64,000 nucleotides of DNA from Amphiura filiformis (taxonomy: Eukaryota; Echinodermata; Ophiuroidea; Amphilepidida; Amphiuridae), in the NCBI RefSeq assembly GCF_039555335.1, contig NC_092636.1, positions 55,855,706 through 55,919,705 of the forward strand. Direction: 5' to 3'. The translations under genes were made by a program, and so were the position numbers. Below the pieces are notes generated by a model. It worked only from the letters and a program-made list of their open reading frames with translations, made no database searches and was not told the DNA's origin. Shown here piece after piece: positions 34,210 through 44,849 of this stretch. Every line of letters starts with the position of its first letter. Position 1 is the stretch's first letter.

Positions 34210-36038
34210 AGCAAAGAGGAAAGAGTAGCACTCAAACAGTTGAAAAAGGACAAGTCAATCATAATAATGGGTGCAGACAAGGGTAGAAGCACGGTTGTTA
34301 CATCTACCGACGGCTATGAAGAAAAGGTAAACAACTTGCTTAGTGATGAAAAAACTTACGAGAAACTTAAAGGAGACCCCACTTCAAAGTACAAGCGGAA
34401 GTTGTTGGGTACCTTACAGAGACTTAAGAAAGAAAACAAGATTGATAATAGCCAATATAAGTTGCTCTACCCCACTGCTGAAAATACACCACGCATATAC
34501 TGCACCACAAAGATTCACAAAGAGGGATACCCGGTCAGACCAATTGTGGATTACACTGGATCCATCGCGTATCAGACATCTAAAGCGTTAGCGGAGATTC
34601 TGTCCCCCATGGTAGGAAAGACAGCCCATCATGTCACCAACTCGCGGGAATTAGCGGAAAAACTAGCTACGGTCAGAATTGACGACGAGGACATTTTTAA
34701 TTCACATGATGTCGTGTCACTGTTCACGAATACCCCTATCAATAAAACGCTGGAGTTAGTGAGAGATTATCTGGACAAGGACACCACGCTGAAACAAAGA
34801 ACATTACTCAACACCGATGACATTATTGAATTACTTGAATTTGTCTTGACGACGACATATTTTTCCTTCAGGGGAGATATTTACATGCAGAAATTTGGAG
34901 CGGCCATGGGAAGCCCAGTGAGCGCGATTATCGCGAACATTTTTATGGAATGGCTGGAACAAAAAGCCATAGCCAATGCACCCATCGCGTGTCGTCCAAA
35001 ATTATGGAAAAGATATGTCGACGATATCCTCGAGATTATACCAAAGGGCACTACGCAAGAACTGACAGATCACCTCAACAAAGCGGATCCAACCAACAAC
35101 ATTAAGTTCACGCACTAGGAAGAAGCAGAAGGAAAAATACCTTTCCTCGATACGCTGATCAATCGGAAAGAAGACGGTTCGGTAAAGACAACAGTGTACA
35201 GAAAGAAAACGCACACCGACCAGTATTTAAACTTTGCTTCGCAACATCCCTTACACCAAAAATTGGGTGTAGTCAGAACATTGCTTGATCGGAAAGACGC
35301 GATTGTAACGGAAGAGGAGGATAAACAACAGGAGGAGGAACACATCAAACATGCGCTAAATCAATGTGGATATCCTAACTGGACGATTGAAAAAGTGAAA
35401 CAACAGATCAGTGATAAGACCAAAGCGAAGAAGAAAGCAAAGGACAAGAACACAGAAAGAAGTAAGGGCATGGTAGTGATACCCTATGTCCAAGGCGTGT
35501 CCGAAAGACTGCAACGTGTGTTTAAAAGCATAACATCCAGACAGCGATGAGACCACACAATACGCTGAAACAAAACCTTGTACACCCCAAAGACAAAATA
35601 GAAGCCACCACAACTTGCGATTGTGTTTATGAAATACCATGCAAAAGTTGCAAGAAGTCGTACATTGGGGAAACCGGCAGACCTTTCGGGGTAAGACTGA
35701 AAGAACATTTAAAAGAATCTGAAAAGTTAACAGAGAGGAAATTCACACGCGCTGTTCGAAAGGAGTCGGTCGATGAAATTAACAAGTCCGCCATCACAGA
35801 CCATGTTTCGCAACAAAACCATGTTATTGATTGGGACGGAGCCAAAGTAATCGACAAAGACTCATGTAAGCAAACCAGATGGATTAGAGAAGCAATGTGG
35901 ATCAGGAAACGGGGGGCCAACGTTATCAACCGCGATGAAGGGACATACTCACTCAATCATGTATATGACCAGCTATTGCAAAGAACTACACCCTCTGGAG
36001 ATGAGAGTAGGAGTGTTGCTGGTTCATCACATTACTGA
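34210..36038 (+). pseudogene. PLE reverse transcriptase + GIY-YIG endonuclease (broken)
   Basis: The RT frame enters straight from the inverted arm at 34210 with no own start. It contains ADKGRSTVV, the catalytic Asp in HDVVSLFTN (34708-34710), GAAMGSPVSAIIANIF and YVDD (35014-35025). An in-frame TAG at 35116-35118 (after IKFTH) interrupts it, and the same frame continues with IPFLDTLI and YRKKTHTDQY to a TGA at 35548-35550. The endonuclease is in another frame, from an ATG overlapping that stop as ATGA. It shows CVYEIPCKSCKKSYIGETGR, FTRAVRK and EAMWIRKRG, ending at 36036-36038. Catalytic residues look intact, but truncation, stop and frame change make it inactive as it stands. The N-terminal RT region is missing. 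Confidence 0.92.
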
Positions 36039-36084
36039 TGAAGTCTTCCGTAGGAAGATGAAACGTCTAAAAACGTGAGTAATC
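36021..36084 (+). ncRNA. Hammerhead-ribozyme-like motif in PLE 3' end
   Basis: CTGATGA (36035-36041) is followed by a stem (GTCTTCC, loop GTA, GGAAGAT), then GAAA (36060-36063), a short ACGT...ACGT stem, and TAAT complementary to the ATTA before the core. This is the order of a type I hammerhead. PLE pseudo-LTRs are known to carry hammerheads. It departs from consensus: there is an extra A after CTGATGA, the nucleotide at the cleavage position would be G, and stem I is offset by two bases. It may be degenerate or a look-alike. The same motif is in the inverted arm at about 33940-33995. Confidence 0.5.
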
Positions 36085-36572
36085 AAGTGGATTTGTAAAG
36101 CATAATCTACCAATAATAAACAACAAATAATGTTTCTTCTCCTTAAACAAGACCAAGGGCAATAACAGTTTGGGTGCTCCATTTTATTCCAATGCCAATG
36201 AGGTTAAGAAAAATGTCAGTGGCACCAAATCTACTTTACACAGAGTGGGCTGACATTCAAATTTTAGATGTCTCTTGGACAAACATTCAAATTGGGTATC
36301 TCTATAAAATCTGTCATAAAAACAAAACGGAAAATGCTAATTCCTTGATATTTTCACACAAGAACACTAATGTTATCACTATGTTAATTATAAAATATGT
36401 TTTAAAACCTGAAAGGTTCAACTCGGTTCTTAGATACCTGTGTTTGCAATGATAAAGGTCTGAATCGTACGTCAAGGAAACTCATCACTTGACAAATACT
36501 CCCAGAAAAGGGAATGTGTAGGCATTTTGATTTTGATTCCTTGGACCACCTCAAAAGGTTGTCATGAGGGTT

Positions 36573-36703
36573 CACGTTTATGCTTGTGACTTCTAACCCC
36601 TGCAGGGCGTTTAGTTTCACCGATGTGAGTGGCGTTGCACGACTGACAGGCGATGTTATACACAGTGTGGCACAGTTCTTCGAAAAAATGTAAATTTTAG
36701 ACT
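36573..36703 (-). pseudogene. PLE endonuclease fragment, second copy
   Basis: Duplicate of the 32560-32690 fragment, with the same VYNIACQSC and THIGETKRPAG words and the same stop. It was carried along by the tandem duplication, not by a separate insertion. Confidence 0.75.
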
Positions 36704-36796
36704 ATTTTAGCCCGAATTGAAGCGAAGCAGTTTTTGTATGCTATTTTGGCCCAAAACAAGGTGTTTTTCGGCTAAAATGGAAGATGCACACTGCTC

Positions 36797-37167
36797 AGAG
36801 GAGGCTTAAAGGCATTCCTACAATGCACTATGATTGGGAAATTTGATCAATATAACCTAATTTTAAAGGCAAAGTCCCCATTGCCACACACACAAAATGG
36901 TCATTTTAAAACTGCAGCCAACGAGCTAATAGTTGAGACTTAGGACTGATATTTGATTTTCTTACAGGAAACATTCATATTGTCCCACTGCATTAATTTT
37001 ATTCCTAAGTCTCGATGTTATGAATGTTAAATAATAGGATGAAAACACCAGATATTTGCACACAATTCCAATGAGAGGCATGGTCAACTGTACCATATGT
37101 GTACAAAAGCCAGACATACAAGGTCAGAAACCCCATTGGGTTGTGGGAATGTCTTTAAACATCCTCT
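36797..37167. mobile_element. 371-bp MITE with 11-bp target duplication
   Basis: Flanked by GCACACTGCTC at 36786-36796 and 37168-37178, which occurs once at the empty site in copy 1 (32774-32784). Ends are imperfect inverted repeats of about 27 bp (AGAGGAGGCTTAAAGGCATT against AGAGGATGTTTAAAGACATT on the complement). An inner GACTTAGGA/TCCTAAGTC pair is visible. Target duplications of 9-11 bp are typical of Mutator-like elements, so a non-autonomous MULE is the best guess. Confidence 0.85.
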
Positions 37168-38799
37168 GCACACTGCTCATGGCAATTTTTGGGGCCCCAA
37201 ACTTTGGTTATTGGTTATTGCTCTGGCCCTATGGTAAATCCGGCCCTGATTTTTGTAGAATGTTTAACACTGGCCTTATTACTACTCGTTACTAGTTAGT
37301 TGCTCGGATTTATTTTACTCGGGGTCACTTGACCTTCTATGGTATAGCGAGGGCTTTGATCAAGAGCTAACATCGAAACTGACAATCCAAGTTCAGTCAA
37401 ATAAAGCTGTTCATTATTGTAGGAATATTTGGAATCTTGGGATTTCTACGCAGGATGGACAACGCCAACAGGTTGTGGGCAAGAAGCTTTGAAAGTCCAT
37501 CTGGTAACTCTCTAGTGGTTCAATGAAGGTCAGCTTGCGGAGCCAGCTTATATTTGCCCTAATATTTTAGATTGTTTGTGGAGTATACGCACAGGTGTCT
37601 CATCTAATGAAAGAATAGTGCACCACTGAACCGTAATACAATTATTGCTTGAATTTGACGGTATTGCATCATAAACGCTGAAGGTAGTGGAAATGTTGGA
37701 AAAAAGCCCTTATCTTCGACGGAAAGTTTTGAATTGGCTCTTAAAGGTCATAGGTTTCTCTGAACTCTGTGTCTATGACGAAGATTATACAGGGTGAGTC
37801 AAAAAGTGCAATAGAGCAAAGAATCGGTATTTATGTAAGAACCAAGTTGAACTTTCCCATTATTGAAACTTTCTATCAATAGTCACCTTCTGTGAAAAAA
37901 TGAAGTGACTCGCTTCTACCGTTTAATTTTTATGAGTCCTTTTGCTGCGATACCCAATTTCATTATTTGTCCACGAAGTACCATGTATTTTGAATAGGAG
38001 GACACAATGCACGATAAATGCAACAGCTCTGAAAATGACTTTAACTTAAGTTTTTATTTCTTTTGTTCTGTTCAAACAAACTTTCTTACAAAGTTTTTGT
38101 AATCCCAATATGTCCAATTTACTGGATATTTTGAAATTCACTCCACTTCAATTTGCGCGCATTTCATTTCGACATTTGAAAAACCCGCCTACAAATTTAT
38201 ATGGTTTTGATGGAAAATGAACATCTTTAAAATAAAGGGGAAATGAAAATAACAACAAATAATGTTTCTTCTCCTTAAACAAGACCAAGGGCAATAACAG
38301 TTTGGGTGCTCCATTTTATTCCAATGCCAATGAGGTTAAGAAAAATGTCAGTGGCACCAAATCTACTTTACACAGAGTGGGCTGACATTCAAATTTTAGA
38401 TGTCTCTTGGACAAACATTAAAATTGGGTATCTCTATAAAATCTGTCATAAAAACAAAACGGAAAATGCTAATTCCTTGATATTTTCACACAAGAACACT
38501 AATGTTATCACTATGTTAATTATAAAATATGTTTTAAAACCTGAAAGGTTCAACTCGGTTCTTAAATTAAAATTGATTATTTTCTCTATTGCACTGGTCA
38601 GGGCTGTCAACTCTCACGCATTGGGCGTGAGCTTCACGCATTCGGTCACTTTCTCACGGTCTCACCCACTTACTGCGTGACTCCTGTTTCATGGTAGTGC
38701 TTGTATATAAGATGAACGTATTTGCCTATTCAAGATCTACAAATCTGTGCACTTGTAATAGCAACCAAATAAGAAAGACATCCGAATATAACAATCTGT

Positions 38800-40410
38800 G
38801 AAAACGGCACGGTTGACAAAATGGGTGAAGGTCGAATACCCGGCCACTTCATAACTTTCAAAACGTCCACTACACAACTCAAGTCAGCACGTAGTCCCTG
38901 CATTCAGACCCAATTTAATCCATCCCAGCCTAGAACGAAATCCTTAATGTGGATACCCATTTGGGATACCCCCAATGGACTTGAAATGTTATCTATTAGT
39001 ATTCTCCAATCACTGTGCAATTTAGTTCAATACCGCGACACATGATCGTTTGGGAATCCCTTCTGTATAAAGAGGCACAAATTATCTTCACACTTGAGCT
39101 AATGGAAGAAGAGAAATGTATCATTTTCTAACCTTTCAGCTCTTACCCAGTAAAACCAAAGCGTTTTTAAAACGTTTTAAACAGGTTATATTTTGGGCTT
39201 TTGGTTTTGGTAAAAACATTTTAATAACATTAAATGTCGGGTTATATAAAGGTCATGAAAACGTTTTAAAAAGTTCTGTATGAAAACACACTACAAAAAT
39301 ATTTTAAATGTTTTCATAATGTCATTGAAATATATTTTCTGCAAACATTTTTTGTCTAATATTTTGTCAACACTTAAATAACGATATGTTAGAATGTTTG
39401 CATTAGTTTATCCACAAAAAAAATGAATGTTATGAAAACGTTTTATACCCTTTATATACCCTTTATATAACCCGACATTTAAACGCTTTCTGGCTACCTT
39501 TTCTAACCTTTTGCCGAAAACATTTGTATTTGCTGGGTATATACATTCCTTTTTTTTTTTTTTTTTTATTGTCTTTATTCAAGACCATAAATATTGGAAA
39601 CAATATGGATCAAGTAAATCTACAGAAATTCTACCTAGCTGTAATCGCTTTTCTTTTCACTTTTTAAATATAATCGTGATACAATGTCTTGAACTTTATA
39701 GCATCTAGAAGTAAGAAATGAAACTATTTCTATGTGACATGTGATACATATTAAATGAAATATACAGTAAGCAAAAGAATTAAGGTAGCAGCTGTGTTCA
39801 CCCCTGTATATCCTAAATAAAGACAAACGTGTCAAAATTAAAACCAACAGCCGATGCCTGTATTTCTTAGCTCTGATTATAGACCGTATGTTGAAATTGG
39901 TTGAGAATTAAAGAAACGGTGATACAAAACCTAATGAAGATACGAAATAAAAAGTTGCACCTTTGTGTTCTAATCAATAAAAGCACGACGCTAGTTTTTC
40001 GTCCTAATCAATGAAAGCGTTTCGCTAGTTCTCTTGTTCGCGAACGCTTTGTGTACAAATCAATAGGGCATATGTAATGTGGCAAACTGCAACTTTTAAA
40101 TTTGCATCTTCCTTGGGTTTTTGGATCGTCGTGTCTTTATTTGAACAATTTCAACGAATGAGGTCTTAAATTCGAGCTAAAAGATGCAGCTATTGGCTGC
40201 TGGTTCTAATAATGACATATCTACTTTGGTTTAGTGAACGTAACTGGTACCTTTATTATTTGGCTTACTGTAATGCCCTCAGTATTTACTTAATGACTTT
40301 AGTGCTATAAAATAAGGCATTATTTTATAACGTGAAGACCCACCCAAGGCGCATACAATAAGTAGACACTTACAATAAATGTACCATAATAGAGTAGGCA
40401 TAACCCAGTT
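38800..40410 (+). repeat. Paralogous block E, copy 1
   Basis: Similar in order and orientation to 60080-63715: CATCCCAG/CATCCCGA after CAATTTAATC, TTATCTATTAGTATTCT, GCGACACATGAT, CTAATGGAAGAAG, TTGTCTTTATTCAAGACC-like and AATAAGTAGACAC. The second copy carries at least three extra insertions. The second copy starts about 0.85 kb 5' of the minus-strand GPCR exon. Around this copy I see no GPCR exon. Confidence 0.7.
39144..39541. mobile_element. Short-TIR element rich in AAACGTTTTA
   Basis: Ends ACCCAGTAAAACCAAAG and the complement of CCAGCAAATACAAA are imperfect inverted repeats. The interior repeats ATTAAATGTCGGGTTATATA and its complement. A partial copy lies at 59812-59940. A poly-T run (39550-39567) follows. 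Confidence 0.7.
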
Positions 40411-40411
40411 T

Positions 40412-41285
40412 CTATTCTAAAGTGCCAATATTAAGCACTGTACAGTAGTCTCAAAGTTCTAATATTGAGCAAATTAATACAGTGATAGCGCCATCTGTTG
40501 ATTTTCAGTACACGTATATTTAAGGTTACGCAAGGTTGTTTTTTTATATTAAAAACACATTAATTTCCCCCGTTCTGCATGTCCTGCCCTCTAGCGGGGG
40601 CTTGTTTATAGTTCTTTTTAGAGCAACCCCGATGGCTATTGCTTTTTCTTGTTTGTCATATTTTTCCAGAAACGAAATAAACTGAATAACAACAGATGAC
40701 ACTGTTATTGCGCTAACATATAATGTACACATTGGAAAAAGGAAGGACATAACTATGATAATAGTTATCTAAGTAATGTGAATTGTACAGATATTGCATC
40801 CGTTACCTTTATGCTATGTAATATACATGGTGAACAATACATGAAAATCCTTTGTCACAGATCAGTTTGAATTTACATGTAAATTGTATGAACACCTGTG
40901 TGATTCTTTTTCAGATTTTAAAAACAAGCGCACATGAAACATCTAAAAGCAATGTAAGGAACATAACAACATCATCAAGCTTCATCAGATTCAATTGAAT
41001 TCAATAATATCTTTAGTACCGTTAATTGAGGAAGAGGCTATTTTTGAAGTAAATACTCTATTTCTCCTTTTGTAGTAGATTATACTGTGTATCGGTCCAT
41101 TTCGTTTTTCATCTTTTCAAAAGTTTGATGAGTTATGTACCCAAGGGAGACGTGTCAGCTTCATACTAATGATGTCTCTTGTGATGACACGTTATTGTTC
41201 ACTGGTCATTGAACCTTTTACTTCAAGGGTGAAGTTGCAGGTACCTTATGGTTTCAGTCCTTTAAAGCCTAATGAAAACTGATGG
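40412..41285. other. Non-coding, nothing recognised
   Basis: No gene or element recognised; only a 68-codon minus frame of no known family. Confidence 0.4.
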
Positions 41286-42033
41286 GTACATATCCCGGGG
41301 GTGCCAGTTGAACCGTCAATGAAGTCATCACCGACCAAAATTTCGCGGTAAAAGGGTATCTTTTTTAAGCATAGGCCACGTCCCGCGCGGGACGCGAAAA
41401 GGGTCTCAATTTTGGTGTTTTCTGAAAAAAAGGGTACCTTTTTTACAATAGATATGTCGGCGTTTTGGGTTCATGAAAAATCAAAGTCCAGCATTTGACG
41501 TCAGCCGCTGTTTTCGTTCCTGATTGTAAACAACTTCTTACTTCCGGGTCTGTAAGTGTAATATATTAGTCTTGTGCCCGGTCTTGTACCATGATTAAAA
41601 CTCGGTGATGTTTGTGCATGCTGCCGAGCGGGCTGCGTAGAGACGGGCGTAGAGACTACGAATTTTGTACAAGGTACAGATACTGTGTAATCGGAATGGA
41701 TTACGACATACGTTTGACTGCTGAACCAGATATGACAGGAACCATGCTATAACAGAAATTGTATGTAAAGGGATTGGAAATACACTAGGTAAATATTGCT
41801 TTCTACCTTCGTCAGTGAAAAGGGTCATTGAGACATGTAAGGTCAGTGATATGGGTACCTTTGTTTGCACCATGGCTGTGGTCAGTGATTTGGGTATCCT
41901 TTTTTCATAGCAGGTCAGTGGTAAGGGTTACCTTTCAGCCCTTGGGCATGTCAGTGTTTTGGGTGAAAAATAAAAGTGTCTGGTCAGTGATGACAACATG
42001 CAATGGTATATGAGTGGCACCCCCGGGGTACAT
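41286..42033. mobile_element. Inverted-terminal element with GGTCAGTG repeats
   Basis: Left end GTACATATCCCGGGGGTGCC is mirrored at 42014-42035. The interior holds short tandem motifs of the type GGTCAGTGATATGGGTACCTT (cut here to its core) at 41845-41980 and AAAGGGTATC(T)TTTTT at 41350-41460. No transposase. Probably a non-autonomous element with internal minisatellite. Confidence 0.7.
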
Positions 42034-42079
42034 ATTCTTACACTGTCATACATTGCTTAGCAGGTACGTGCAGATACAT

Positions 42080-42135
42080 GTATGTGTGTGGGGTGGGGGT
42101 GTGTGTGTGTGGGGGGGGGTAGGTGTTTTTTCCCC
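42080..42135. repeat. (GT)n/poly-G tract
   Basis: GT repeats mixed with poly-G, then poly-T. It abuts the 3' end of the LINE and may include its target-primed tail. Confidence 0.8.
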
Positions 42136-42362
42136 CTTTTTTTCAGAGGAAAAAACATTTATTCAAGTTAAACTTTAAACAGAGGTAAACATTAATCATA
42201 CACATGATACGCAATGATATTACATGATACACATGATGAAATATTTCATGCACACAGAGAGGCTCTCACACAACGCTATGTAAGTACAGAACCTCACATT
42301 ACAAGGTTCTGCCACTACACATCGCCATGCAAAAACCTCTCCGCGTGTATGAGGGTCTAATC

Positions 42363-44600
42363 TTATTCTCTACAGAGTGAATTGAAAATACCCCATCTTT
42401 TATAAAATATACCAATATTATTATTACATATGTAAATATATTTTTCTAATTTATAATGATTTTGCAGTTCTTTCTTGAAAATGTGGATCGAAGGGTTATT
42501 TTCTTTCATTTTCATTTTATATGTATGGAATCTGCATAAAACAATATAGCTAGGACCAACGCCAAAAAGAAGATTTTCTTTTTTTTTCCAAGAGAGGTTT
42601 ATATTAACTTTGTTTTCGATCCACCTTTTCACATCATCCCAAAATTTCTTAACCACATGACAATCGCAAAACATATGAATCATAGTTTCATTCTCCTCCA
42701 GACAGAAGGTACACAGACTGGAATCTTTTATCCCTATTTTAAATAAAAATGCGTTTGTACCAAGGATTCTGTGAATTATTCTGAATTGAAACCACCTGAG
42801 TTTAGTACTTATTGTACATTTGAAGGGTGTATTAAAATAACATTCCATCTTGAAGGATCAAATGTAGCTTCAAGCTTTTCTTCCCATTTTGTACATATTT
42901 ACGAACAATTGGTTTTCTCGAAACCAGAATATTATATATTCTTCTGGAACCCTTAAAGAGGACATCAAAGTGAAATGGAATAGTAGGGTAAACAAGAGTA
43001 TCACCAGGTTTGTCAAAGAATTTTGGAAATGACTTTTTGATCGCCAATATTACACCACCGTACTCAACAAAATTTGTGCGAACATGAAAAATACTCATAA
43101 AATCCTCCAGCGAGAGGAATTCCCCTCTCTCATTTAAAAGATCATTTACAAGATCAACACCATTACGAATCCAATGTGGTAATACAAACTTTGTTTACCC
43201 ACTTTAATGTTTTCATTGTACCAAAGTGAACTCTTCAGTATCTCCTGTCTGGTAGTTGGTTGATGACAGTTAGAAAAACTAAACCATGCCAAAAAAACAT
43301 CTTTCCAAAATTGATTCGGTTTATCATTGTTGTTATTCATGAAATTCATAATATTAATAGATCCACCCTCAATGTCCTGGATACGATTTATACCTGTTGT
43401 CTTAAGAAAGAGTTTTGCCCACTCTGTCTCCGTATTTTTAATGATTCTAGGGATCCAGGTTATTTTTAGCGCATATATATATGACTGGACATCTTGTATC
43501 ATTTGATTTCTTGTAACCTTATCAATACCTTTCCATATAAATTTATATATTATTTAATTTAAATCTTTTATTAACTCGTATTGTGGATTAGGCAAAGTTA
43601 AAATCAAAAAGGTAAGCTTTGATAAAATAAGTGATTTAACTATTGTTACACGGCCCAGAACTGTAAGGTTACGTCTTGAACATTGGTGAATTAATTCATG
43701 AATTGACTCCATTGTTTTTGCATAATTAATCTGCACAATTCTTTCAAGTGACACAGTGAAGTCAATACCATGTGCTCTAAAACAGTTATTATTATGAATC
43801 CATTTAACGTTCAAATGATCACAAATCGTTTCATTGCTACCACTTTTTGACCCAATCCACACAACATTAGTTTTGTCTATATTTACCCGTAAACCACAGT
43901 GAAGTCAATACCATGTGCTCTAAAACAGTTATTATTATGAATCCATTTAACGTTCAAATGATCACAAATCGTTTCATTGCTACCACTTTTTGACCCAATC
44001 CACACAACATTAGTTTTGTCTATATTTACCCGTAAACCACACATGTTTTCAAACGAATCGAGGATTTTAAAAGCTTCATTCATTGACTTCTCTGTGCCAT
44101 CAAGAAAAAGAACAGTATCATCAGCATATTGAGATATGCGATATTCTGCATCCCCTATTCTAATACCTTTAATATTCTGATTTTTTCGAACCATCATACC
44201 TAGAACTTCCGCACAAAGGATAAATAAATAAGGACTTAGTCCGTCGCCTTGTCTGCATCCTCTACCCACTTTAAAAGATTCCGAAAGAAATCCATTTAGG
44301 CCTACTAGGACTGATGATGAAGCTTGGTTATAAAAAACACGAATCCATTTTTTAATAGAATTGCCAAAATTGAATTTATCGAATATTTTCATTATAAATG
44401 TATGTGACACCGAATCGAAAGCCTTTTCGAAATCAATCATGAGAAAAGGCCAGGAATATTTTTATTCTCTGCCAAAATTATCAGGTCGTACATTAAACGT
44501 ATATATTCTCCAATATATCGAGCCGTGACAAAACCTTTTTGGCGTTCGTGTATAATATCGGACAAGCAGGATTTTAATCTGGTTGCGATGCACGACGAGG
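42363..44600 (-). pseudogene. LINE reverse transcriptase ORF2 (broken)
   Basis: In order on the minus strand: HERQKGFVTARYIGEYIRL (RT block 1, 44560-44500); a 1-base frame change near 44445; MIDFEKAFDSVSH; GRGCRQGDGLSPYLFILCAE; then YADDT (YADD at 44117-44128) and VNIDKTNVVWIGS. A 143-bp tandem duplication at 43753-44038 then breaks the frame. The thumb region follows at 43550-43860 (RRNLTVLGRVTIVKSLILSK) and 43146-43502. At 42363-42848 a C-terminal part has a zinc-knuckle pattern CTFC...H...C (CTFCLEENETMIHMFCDC). The catalytic YADD is intact, but the truncation, duplication and several frame changes make it inactive. Confidence 0.9.
43753..44038. repeat. 143-bp tandem duplication inside LINE
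   Basis: 43753-43895 and 43896-44038 appear identical by eye over the 143-bp period (ACAGTGAAGTCAATACCATG to ATTTACCCGTAAACC). 143 is not a multiple of three, so it shifts the RT frame. Short ACAC/CACAG microhomology is at the junction. Confidence 0.95.
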
Positions 44601-44849
44601 CGAGTTTATAAGATACATTTAGGATGGGGGGTGTTGGGGTGTGCGACGTCTCGTGGTTCGGAAGTCACGTAAAGCCGTTGGTCCCGTGTACACGAATAGT
44701 CATCCCTGTGCACGTTATGTGTCAGACCTATTCGAAAAGAGAAGTGGACCATCCCCCGGTTTGACGCAATGCTACAAAGGCCCTGGCGACTCAACAAAGA
44801 TAATGAAGAACAAAGATCATACAATAAATGGTGGTAATTTCAAGAGAAT

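Larger units (their letters stand above)
33870..36118 (+). mobile_element. Penelope-like retroelement, 5'-truncated, with inverted 5' arm
   Basis: A 2,249-bp insertion flanked by 13-bp direct repeats AACAACAAATAAT (33857-33869 and 36119-36131). The other duplication copy has the empty site near 38250. The 3' 300 bp (35812-36115) is repeated in reverse complement at 33904-34209, directly before the truncated RT reading frame. Inverted 5' pseudo-LTRs of this kind are a known PLE hallmark. The first 34 bp (33870-33903) are not part of the inverted pair. Both arms contain a hammerhead-like motif. Confidence 0.93.
32417..36429. repeat. Tandem duplication, copy 1 (hit by a PLE)
   Basis: The unit runs from TTAGATACCTGTG at 32417 to the junction at 36429 and is repeated at 36430-38563. 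Removing the PLE (33870-36118) and one 13-bp target copy leaves about 1,751 bp. Removing the 371-bp element and one 11-bp target copy from copy 2 leaves about 1,752 bp. I see only a few substitutions and 1-bp indels between copies, so the duplication is recent. It holds a PLE endonuclease fragment but no host gene. Confidence 0.93.
36430..38563. repeat. Tandem duplication, copy 2 (hit by a hairpin element)
   Basis: Second copy of the 1.75-kb unit, again starting TTAGATACCTGTG and ending CTCGGTTCTTA. It includes the intact PLE target near 38250 and the extra element at 36797-37167. About 0.4 kb of the unit (TTTCTACGCAGGATGGACAAC onward) has a diverged third copy at 54398-54790. Confidence 0.93.
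42125..44615 (-). mobile_element. 5'-truncated L1/Tx1-type LINE
   Basis: A minus-strand non-LTR retrotransposon, 5'-truncated inside the RT domain at about 44615. Its 3' end near 42125 has an AATAAA (complement at 42158-42163) just before an A-rich stretch. The coding region is broken into several frames. No target duplication was identified with confidence. Confidence 0.88.

Noticed and set aside
40544-40750. Small minus frame near 40.6 kb as an exon
   Set aside because: No homology recognised and no convincing splice sites.
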